In this document: positions 14,461-20,034 of the stretch, in pieces | Layout: each line of letters opens with the position of its first letter | How positions within the stretch are numbered: the first letter of the stretch is position 1 | NCBI GenBank assembly: GCA_009787075.1 | Contig: WRGS01000225.1 | Coordinates: 1-20,034, forward strand | DNA: 20,034 nucleotides | Source of the DNA: Paludibacter sp. | GTDB lineage: Bacteria; Bacteroidota; Bacteroidia; Bacteroidales; Paludibacteraceae | Direction: 5' to 3' | Made by a program: the position numbers and the translations under genes | The notes under the pieces: model-generated | Seen by the model: only the letters and a program-made list of their open reading frames with translations | Databases searched by the model: none | What the model was told of the DNA's origin: nothing

Positions 14461-14643
14461 TTAAATTTCACGGCGTGCAAAATTACAGTTATTCAAATTA
14501 CTCACTGCAACTTTATTTTGCAAAGATAGTAAAAAAAGTGGTTCTACGAGTTTCGACTGATTTTTTACGAGGGTGAAATATTCGCCTTTGCAGGCAACTA
14601 ACTGATTGTGTGTACCTTGTTTGGCAATTCTCTGTGTTTTTTT
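14461..14643 (-). pseudogene. Remnant of an ABC exporter: last ~30 codons of the ATP-binding domain
   Basis: In the minus-strand frame closed by the TAA at 14463-14461, bases 14634-14548 read RIAKQGTHNQLVACKGEYF followed by TLVKNQSKL. This is the C-terminal end of an MsbA/exporter-type ABC protein (family form: G-I-E-G-THxELL-GEYxxLVKNQLEL). Everything upstream, including Walker A, LSGGQ and Walker B, is missing. The similarity stops near 14640, where a hairpin-rich repeat begins. The normal stop has been lost and the frame reads on into non-conserved sequence. There is no start codon in the frame, so this is not a working gene. The promoter box for the neighbouring methyltransferase now lies inside the read-through part. 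Confidence 0.6.
14521..14528 (-). promoter_or_regulatory. -7 promoter box for the rRNA methyltransferase gene
   Basis: TATCTTTG on the minus strand matches TAnnTTTG exactly and is followed by CAAAATAAAG, about 93 bases before the ATG at 14428. No TTTG -33 box is found at the expected 18-20-base distance, so the call is moderate. Confidence 0.45.
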
Positions 14644-14900
14644 CCGTAAGTTCCGCTGCGCTTCACATACGGTTATTAATTTATTGTCATAACGGGCAAA
14701 GATGAATAATTTTTATTTTTTCATTAGCCCGTTAGGGCGTTATGTGAATAACAGCAGGCGTAAGCCTGTGGCGGTACTATGCGAAAAATCAAAAATCGGA
14801 TTAAAAATCCTGATACTAAAACTATCCGCATTGCAAATGCGGTAAAACGTGCATATTTCACCTTTCGTGCTTTTCGCCCTGAACTTTTTTTAAATTGAAT
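14644..14900. repeat. Hairpin-rich, GC-richer non-coding block, probable dispersed repeat element
   Basis: Between two AT-rich stretches lies about 250 bases of visibly higher GC with a row of small inverted repeats: CCGTA/TACGG (14644-14672), CATAACG/CGTTATG (14688-14744) enclosing TAACGGGC/GCCCGTTA, GCCC-GTTA-GGGC (14727-14738), CAGGC-GTAA-GCCTG (14755-14768), GGATT-AAA-AATCC (14798-14810) and CCGCATT-GCA-AATGCGG (14826-14842). Two overlapping short frames are open through it: 14702-14845 (47 residues, starts MNNFYFFISPLGRY) and 14779-14898 (39 residues, starts MRKIKNRIKN). I think these are fortuitous. The left edge abuts the ABC remnant. It has no transposase. A structured RNA is an alternative. 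Confidence 0.5.
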
Positions 14901-14980
14901 AAAATATTAAACCTTTTAATTCGTTTATTGTCAAAACAATGACTGTGTAAAAATTTTTTAAGAGATTAATTTATTTGCAT

Positions 14981-14988
14981 TATTTTTG
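14981..14988 (+). promoter_or_regulatory. -7 promoter box for the 934-residue outer-membrane protein gene
   Basis: TATTTTTG matches TAnnTTTG exactly. No good TTTG -33 box is found at 19 bases. The start codon at 15162 would follow after a leader of about 165 bases, which contains the palindromic repeat at 15003-15080. Confidence 0.35.
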
Positions 14989-15002
14989 TGGTTTTTCTTT
15001 TG

Positions 15003-15080
15003 GATTGTTTTGTTATCGCTACCAATGACGTTAAACCCAAGAGCAATGCGTCATTGCGAACTGCAAAGCAGGAAGCAATC
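15003..15080. repeat. Imperfect palindromic repeat of the GTCATTGCGA...GAAGCAATC type
   Basis: The outer ends GATTG (15003-15007) and CAATC (15076-15080) and the inner blocks AATGACG (15024-15030) and CGTCATT (15049-15055) form a 78-base inverted repeat with mismatched middle arms. The right arm (CGTCATTGCGAA...GGAAGCAATC) resembles a short extragenic palindrome I recall from many bacterial genomes. The sequence here is the only copy in the window. Confidence 0.55.
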
Positions 15081-15161
15081 TATAAATTAAATTTTCTAAT
15101 TTCACAGTCAATTTTAAATTAAATTTTGGGTATTAGTTTTTATGTTTAAAAATAAATTTTT

Positions 15162-17966
15162 ATGAATCGTAAAATTTTTCTGCTTATTTCTGCGGTTGTT
15201 CTATCTTTAAATGCGTTTTCGCAATACAGCATTTCTTCTTCCGTGTTCGACCAAACCAACGGCGGGGCAATGGAAGGTGTAGGCGTGCGTTTGATGGCGG
15301 CAAAGGATTCTGCTTACATTAGCGGCGCTCAAACAGACGACAAAGGCGAATTCAGTTTAACAAAAATTCCTGACGGACGATATATTGTTGAAGTGAGTTT
15401 TATTGGTTATGTTACTCAATCTGTAACTGTTACATTGGCTGGCAAAAATGTTGCGCTCAAAGCGTTTAATCTTGTGGAAGATGCCCGCATGCTCAAAGAA
15501 GTTGTTGTGCAAGGAACGGCAGCGCAAATGACTGTCAAAGGCGATACGCTCGAATATAATGCAGCAGCGTTTAAAACCAATGAAAATGCTGTTGTAGAAG
15601 ACCTTTTGAAAAAACTTCCGGGCGTGGAAATTACCGCAGATGGAAAAATTACTGTCAATGGAGAAGAAATTAAGAATATTCGCGTTGATGGCAAAAAATT
15701 CTTTGTAGGCGACCCCGAAATGGCAACTAAAAATATTCCTGCCGATGCGATTGAAAAAATTCAGGTGCTTGACCAAAAATCAACAATGGCGCAACTGACC
15801 GGCTTTGAAGATGATGACACCGAACGCATTATAAATCTGACTTTTAAGAAAAACCGCAAAAAGGGGCAGTTTGGAAATATTACCGCAGGTGCAGGCGCAG
15901 ATGTTGATGATGGTGAATTTCGTTACGATATAAATGGATTTTTAAATATGATAAACGGCGATTATCAGCAAACTCTTACTGCAGGCGGAAATAACGTAAA
16001 TACATCTCGGAGTTCGCGCGGACGCGGCGGTTTTAATATGAATACGGGAATTACCGAAAATCAAAATCTTGGATATAATTTAAGCGGAGTTGTGAATCCG
16101 AAACTGACAATAGGCGGCGATGTTTCGGGCAGCCACACGCGCAATACTCAGGACAATGAAACAAAGCGCACAACTTATTTGGATACGGTAACCTATTACA
16201 ACAACTCGAAAAATTTCAATGTAAATAATATGTGGCGAACAAATGTTCGTTTTGAAGCGGATTGGAAGCCAGACTCTGCGAATACTTTCATTTTCCGCCC
16301 CGATTTTAATATAAGTAAAACATATATTGACAACAGCAACGATTTTTCTTATCTCACCGCAAGCGACACAACTTCGCTTGGCAGAACCACAAATCACGGC
16401 GAAAGTACAACTTACGGTGCAAATTTACGAACTATTTACAGCCATAAATTTGACAAAAAAGGAAGAACTTTTTCTGCACAAATAACTTTTGGTTTTACGC
16501 AAACAGACCGCGAAAATATTAATATTCAAACAAATAAATATTTAACAGATAATAATATAAATCAAAAAACAAATAATTCGTCCAGCCGTCAAAACTTTGA
16601 TGTCAGGCTTTCGTGGGTTGAGCCGCTGTGGTCGGTCAATAATTTGCTTGAAATTGTTGCCCGTTTTGGTGGAAATTTTAATCAGTCGCACAAAAATCAG
16701 TACCGGTTAGACAGTTTGAATAATTATTCAATTTTTGATTCAGAATACAGCAATGATTTCCGTACAAATTTCTTTACTGAGGGATTTGAATTAAATTATC
16801 GTTTTACTCAAAAACTGTATAATTTAACCGCAGGAATAAAAGTTGAACCATCGCAAACATACAGTTACGGCACACGGGAATTTAGCAATTCGGTTGTCAA
16901 TTTTGCGCCAAATTTTCGTTTCCAATATAATTTTGAAAAAAGAAAATTTGTGCGAATCAACTATACGGGACGCACTCAACAGCCGACTATCGACCAAATG
17001 CAGCCTGTTAAGGATAATTCCGATTTGATGAGCGAAACAGTTGGCAATCCTAACTTGAAACCAGCCTTTGCACACAATTTCCGCCTGTTTTACAGCGCGT
17101 TCAATCAAAACACATTTTCTTCTTTTTCTGCAATGATGTTTGCCAATTTGACGCAAAACGCTTTATTGAATAATACAATTTATGACGCAACAGGCAAACG
17201 TTTGTCTCAAACTGTTAATGGACAAAAACAGTTGCCATTTTCTAGCGGGGCAAATGTGAATTTTAACACGCCGCTTGTAAAAAAATTTTTACAATTTAAT
17301 ACAAATACAAATGTGAATTTTAACAAACAGTACGGATATAACGACAATGAGCATAAAGATATTAATACAGACAGTATTTCTCAAAATTTTTTACCGCTTG
17401 GTTATTTGAGTAAAAGTCAGCGTTTTGGCGTTGGCGAGCGAATTTCGCTTACTTTTACAAACAATTTTATGGAAATTGGTGCAAACGGCGGGCTGCAATA
17501 TTCCAATTCGCGAAGCAATATGAATGCCCAAAGCAATACTGAAACATACGACTGGTCGGCTGGCGGAAGTGTGCTTTTCCGTTTGCCGTGGGGATTTACG
17601 CTTTCTTCCGACATTAACTATACCACTCGAAATGGTTACAGTGCCGATTTCGACCAAAAAGAAGTAATTTGGAACGCATCGCTCGACAAAGACCTTTTCA
17701 AAGGCGCGGCTGTTGTTACGCTCAAAGCGTTTGATATTTTGCAGCAACGGCTGAATATCCGCCAAACAATCGGCGACAATTATATTCAAAACACAAGTTA
17801 CAATACGCTGCAATCGTATGTAATGTTAAGTTTTTCGTATAAATTCAATCGTTTTGCAGGAATGTCGTCATCAGAAGCAAGCAGATATAGCCAACCGCAG
17901 CAAGACAACCGTTTTGGTTTGCCTGCAGGAATGCCGCCAATGGGTGGCGGAAGACAGCCGAGATAA
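15162..17966 (+). CDS. TonB-dependent-receptor-like outer-membrane beta-barrel protein
   Basis: A 934-residue outer-membrane protein. It has a signal peptide at 1-20 (MNRKIFLLISAVVLSLNAFS), a carboxypeptidase-regulatory-like beta-sandwich domain at about 22-105 (GVGVRLMAAKDSAYISGAQT, GEFSLTKIPDGRY, VSFIGYVTQSVTV), a plug-like region at about 108-220 (LKEVVVQGTAAQM, VVEDLLKKLPGVEI, GEEIKNIRVDGKKFFVGDP), and a long Asn/Thr/Tyr-rich barrel to about 900. The overall plan is that of the 'outer membrane beta-barrel family' (OMP_b-brl_3-like) rather than SusC: there is no SusC signature and no SusD gene follows. After the last strand (YVMLSFSYKFNRF) comes an unusual Ser/Gln/Met/Gly-rich tail (GLPAGMPPMGGGRQPR) instead of a C-terminal aromatic. 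The substrate is unknown. ispD follows 38 bases later on the same strand. The leader holds a palindromic repeat. Confidence 0.9.
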   Translation: MNRKIFLLISAVVLSLNAFSQYSISSSVFDQTNGGAMEGVGVRLMAAKDSAYISGAQTDDKGEFSLTKIPDGRYIVEVSFIGYVTQSVTVTLAGKNVALKAFNLVEDARMLKEVVVQGTAAQMTVKGDTLEYNAAAFKTNENAVVEDLLKKLPGVEITADGKITVNGEEIKNIRVDGKKFFVGDPEMATKNIPADAIEKIQVLDQKSTMAQLTGFEDDDTERIINLTFKKNRKKGQFGNITAGAGADVDDGEFRYDINGFLNMINGDYQQTLTAGGNNVNTSRSSRGRGGFNMNTGITENQNLGYNLSGVVNPKLTIGGDVSGSHTRNTQDNETKRTTYLDTVTYYNNSKNFNVNNMWRTNVRFEADWKPDSANTFIFRPDFNISKTYIDNSNDFSYLTASDTTSLGRTTNHGESTTYGANLRTIYSHKFDKKGRTFSAQITFGFTQTDRENINIQTNKYLTDNNINQKTNNSSSRQNFDVRLSWVEPLWSVNNLLEIVARFGGNFNQSHKNQYRLDSLNNYSIFDSEYSNDFRTNFFTEGFELNYRFTQKLYNLTAGIKVEPSQTYSYGTREFSNSVVNFAPNFRFQYNFEKRKFVRINYTGRTQQPTIDQMQPVKDNSDLMSETVGNPNLKPAFAHNFRLFYSAFNQNTFSSFSAMMFANLTQNALLNNTIYDATGKRLSQTVNGQKQLPFSSGANVNFNTPLVKKFLQFNTNTNVNFNKQYGYNDNEHKDINTDSISQNFLPLGYLSKSQRFGVGERISLTFTNNFMEIGANGGLQYSNSRSNMNAQSNTETYDWSAGGSVLFRLPWGFTLSSDINYTTRNGYSADFDQKEVIWNASLDKDLFKGAAVVTLKAFDILQQRLNIRQTIGDNYIQNTSYNTLQSYVMLSFSYKFNRFAGMSSSEASRYSQPQQDNRFGLPAGMPPMGGGRQPR

Positions 17967-18004
17967 TTGGATTTAAAAAGTGAAATTTAATATTTTTTTT
18001 AAAA

Positions 18005-18676
18005 ATGACAAAATCGGTAATTATAGTAGCAGGAGGCAAAGGCACGAGAATGTGTGTCGAAATTCCGAAACAGTTTATTGAAATTGGCGGAAAACCGATT
18101 TTAATGCACACAATTTCAACGTTTTATAATTACGATAAAACAATTAAAATTGTACTTGTTTTACCCGAAAATCAAATTGTTTTTTGGAAAAATTTGTGCG
18201 AGAAACACAATTTTCTTATTTCACACACAATTGTTGGTGGCGGAGCGGAACGTTTTTATTCTGTAAAAAATGGTTTGCAATATGCCGACACAGAACTTGT
18301 TGCGGTTCACGACGGCGTGCGTCCGATGGTTTCAACTCAAACTATTGATGAATGTTTTTCGGCGGCAGAACGATTTGGTGCGGCGATTCCTGTTATGCAA
18401 ATTGCCGAAAGCCTCCGTTTTGTTAAAGGAAATGAAAATCATGCGGTGGAACGTAAAAATTATGTAAGGGTGCAAACGCCGCAAATTTTTCAACAAAAAA
18501 TAATTCAACGTGCATATAATCAACCATTTGAACAGCGTTTTACAGACGATGCTTCTGTTGTGGAAAATATCGGACAAGCAATTTTTCTAACTTGCGGCAA
18601 TACCGAAAACATAAAAATTACCAAACCCGCAGATTTTAAAATCGCTGAAATATTGATTAAGGATTTTATTTGTTAA
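18005..18676 (+). CDS. ispD: 2-C-methyl-D-erythritol 4-phosphate cytidylyltransferase
   Basis: Cytoplasmic enzyme of the MEP isoprenoid pathway: joins MEP and CTP to give CDP-methylerythritol and pyrophosphate. At 223 residues it is of normal length for a single-domain IspD. It has the nucleotide-binding start IIVAGGKGTRM (6-16), EIPKQFIEIGGKPIL (19-33), the AVHDGVRP motif (100-107), VQTPQIF (156-162) and TDDASVVE (180-187), and ends with the CGNTENIKITKPADFKIAE segment. The key residues of the family (Arg15 and Lys22 for CTP/phosphate, Asp103 for the metal) are present. It is not fused to or adjacent to ispF. It follows the outer-membrane protein gene by 38 bases, so it may be read through from that promoter; an internal promoter cannot be excluded. 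The 199 bases after its stop are AT-rich spacer before nuoA. Confidence 0.96.
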   Translation: MTKSVIIVAGGKGTRMCVEIPKQFIEIGGKPILMHTISTFYNYDKTIKIVLVLPENQIVFWKNLCEKHNFLISHTIVGGGAERFYSVKNGLQYADTELVAVHDGVRPMVSTQTIDECFSAAERFGAAIPVMQIAESLRFVKGNENHAVERKNYVRVQTPQIFQQKIIQRAYNQPFEQRFTDDASVVENIGQAIFLTCGNTENIKITKPADFKIAEILIKDFIC

Positions 18677-18875
18677 AAAAATTTTAATAAAAATTTACTT
18701 TACACCCTTCCAAAAATTATTTCTTTAAAAATCATAGAAAATTCATTTTTTTTTTGTTATTTTGCAAAAATATTTTTTAGAATATTTTATTTTAACAAAT
18801 AATTTTATAATTACCTGAAAATAAGATTATTATAAAACAATTTGTTTTTTTGTAATATTAAATAATTGTAAAAAA

Positions 18876-19229
18876 ATGGATAATTCCACACTTTTTCTTA
18901 CTGTTTTTCTCACAGGGCTTGTGCTTTTTATTGGCGGTGCTGGCATTTCTCTGCTGCTTGCTCCGCGTTCAAACAACGACCAAAAAGGCGAACCATACGA
19001 ATGCGGCATACCAACGCGGGGCAGTTCGTGGATTCAGTTTAAAACAGGCTATTACCTGTACGCTATTTTGTATTTGATGTTTGATGTCGAAACGCTGTTC
19101 CTTTTCCCTTGGGCAACCGTTGTGCGTACGCTCGGCTGGGCTGGCATTATCAGCATCGTGTTTTTTATCGCCGTTTTGGCTTTGGGCTTGGCGTATGCGT
19201 GGCGAAAAAATGTGTTGAAATGGGAATAA
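18876..19229 (+). CDS. nuoA: NADH dehydrogenase (complex I) subunit A
   Basis: Small membrane-arm subunit at the junction with the peripheral arm of complex I. It has 117 residues with three membrane helices (about 5-28, 60-82 and 88-110). The conserved loop between helices 1 and 2 has the quinone-site cysteine in GEPYECGIPTRGSSW, and helix 2 carries the YLMFDVETLFLFPW signature. nuoB follows after 63 bases on the same strand. The 199-base gap upstream suggests an own promoter; a TTATTTTG box (18757-18764) is close to but not a perfect TAnnTTTG. No nuoC follows nuoB here; the C/D fusion is about 10 kb to the left on the other strand. Confidence 0.96.
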   Translation: MDNSTLFLTVFLTGLVLFIGGAGISLLLAPRSNNDQKGEPYECGIPTRGSSWIQFKTGYYLYAILYLMFDVETLFLFPWATVVRTLGWAGIISIVFFIAVLALGLAYAWRKNVLKWE

Positions 19230-19292
19230 ATCCAATTACGATTTTTTTTAAAAAAAACAGAAAATATTCTTGAAACCTGAAATATTTGAATA

Positions 19293-19847
19293 ATGAAACC
19301 GAAAATAAAAAGCATACCTTACGAGGAATTTAACGATAATCAATATCTCGAAAATTATGTTGAAGAACTGAAAGCGGGCGGCGTAAATATAGTGCTGACC
19401 ACCCTTGACCACGCAATTAATTGGGGACGGGCAGGGTCGGTGTGGCCTCTGATTTTTGCAACTTCCTGCTGCGGAATAGAATTTATGGCAGCGGCGGCGG
19501 CTCACAACGATATTTCCCGTTTTGGAATGGAAGTTACGCGCAATTCACCGCGTCAGGCAGATTTGATGATTGTTGCAGGAACTATTGTACATAAAATGGC
19601 ACCGCTTTTGCGCCGCGTATATGACCAAATGTCGGAGCCGAAATATGTTGTGGCAATGGGCGGCTGCGCAATTTCGGGAGGTCCGTTTCTGAATTCGTAC
19701 CACGTTGTAAAAGGAGCGAACGAAATTATTCCTGTTGATGTTTTTATTCCGGGCTGCCCTCCGCGTCCGCAATCGCTGTTTTACGGATTAATGCAGTTGC
19801 AGCGCAAAATAAAAGTTGAACAGTTTTTGGGAAATAAACGCAGGTAA
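19293..19847 (+). CDS. nuoB: NADH dehydrogenase (complex I) subunit B
   Basis: Peripheral-arm subunit carrying iron-sulfur cluster N2, the last electron donor to quinone. It has 184 residues. The four cluster ligands are in place: the tandem pair Cys59-Cys60 in FATSCCGIEFM, Cys125 in AMGGCAISGG and Cys155 in FIPGCPPRPQ. RFGMEVTRNSPRQADLMIVA (77-96) and the HVVKGANEIIPVDV segment are as in other NuoB. It pairs with nuoA 63 bases upstream as a co-transcribed unit. After its stop 187 bases remain in the window, with no following nuo gene begun, in contrast to the usual nuoA-B-C/D order. Confidence 0.97.
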   Translation: MKPKIKSIPYEEFNDNQYLENYVEELKAGGVNIVLTTLDHAINWGRAGSVWPLIFATSCCGIEFMAAAAAHNDISRFGMEVTRNSPRQADLMIVAGTIVHKMAPLLRRVYDQMSEPKYVVAMGGCAISGGPFLNSYHVVKGANEIIPVDVFIPGCPPRPQSLFYGLMQLQRKIKVEQFLGNKRR

Positions 19848-20034
19848 AATTTTTAATCGTTCTTCGGCATTTATAGAAAAACATTTTTAAAATATTTTGC
19901 GGAATTAATAAAAATGTTGTATTTTGCGCATATTTAAGAGTTGTGTGCAAGCGGGAAACGGCGTGGCGGACAGCAAAACAGAAGATTGCAAATTAAACGA
20001 TATAATCGTCCGACAAGGATATAAAATGTAAAAA
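19848..20034 (+). other. Spacer after nuoB, no gene recognised
   Basis: The first 80 bases are AT-rich; the following ~60 bases (about 19935-19990) have clearly higher GC. A short frame (CVQAGNGVADSKTEDC...) is open up to a TAA at 20029-20031 but has no good start codon and no recognised similarity. A TATTTTGC sequence at 19919-19926 is one base off a -7 box. A new transcript or repeat could begin here, but it cannot be judged at the window edge. Confidence 0.3.

Noticed and set aside
14702..14898. Two overlapping small open frames (47 and 39 residues) as possible real small proteins
   Set aside because: They share the same hairpin-rich DNA in different frames, so the sequence is better explained as a repeat or structured element.
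14429..15161. Possible insertion sequence or CRISPR-like array in the 730-base spacer
   Set aside because: No transposase fragment, no terminal inverted repeats with target duplications, and no regularly spaced direct repeats.
19912..20031. Short open frame near the right edge as the start of a further nuo gene
   Set aside because: No suitable start codon, no NuoC/D or NuoH similarity, and it stops at 20031.

Overview
The window looks like an AT-rich Bacteroidota (probably Bacteroidales) chromosome segment. The pointers are promoters of the TTTG...TAnnTTTG type with no Shine-Dalgarno tracts, a fused nuoCD gene, a MetG with a KISTS loop, Bacteroidota-style lipoproteins, and a carboxypeptidase-regulatory/plug/beta-barrel outer-membrane protein. 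Nearly everything recognisable is core chromosomal. I found no phage, CRISPR array, complete insertion sequence or defence system.

Positions 1-9831 are a block of minus-strand genes. Read in the direction of transcription they are: a two-fold repeated lipoprotein, nuoCD (respiratory complex I), murF (peptidoglycan precursor), a membrane-anchored coiled-coil protein, a LolC/E-type permease, a small outer-membrane barrel protein, a CtlX-type amidinohydrolase, a DUF2007-type small protein, and metG running off the left edge. Short gaps suggest several are co-transcribed, especially nuoCD-murF and the amidinohydrolase with its small neighbour.

Positions 9832-11910 form a regulatory-rich centre. 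aqpZ (plus) sits behind a sequence that matches a sigma-54 promoter. Two divergent tRNA genes, Val(TAC) on minus and Glu(TTC) on plus, have near-identical promoters. rpsT (ribosomal protein S20) follows tRNA-Glu. Clear terminators close tRNA-Val and rpsT.

Positions 11967-14428 hold a minus-strand DUF6340-like lipoprotein and an RsmF-like rRNA cytosine methyltransferase. Positions 14429-15161 have no intact gene but are not empty: they hold the decayed C-terminal end of an ABC exporter, a GC-richer block of stacked small hairpins that looks like an inserted dispersed repeat, and an imperfect palindrome of the GTCATTGCGA...GAAGCAATC type in the leader of the next gene.

Positions 15162-19847 are plus-strand: a 934-residue TonB-receptor-like outer-membrane protein, ispD (isoprenoid synthesis), then nuoA and nuoB. 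Complex I genes are therefore split in this window: nuoAB and nuoCD lie about 10 kb apart on opposite strands. The best leads are this split, the sigma-54-like promoter of aqpZ, and the ABC remnant abutting the hairpin-rich repeat. I see no convincing new multi-gene system.
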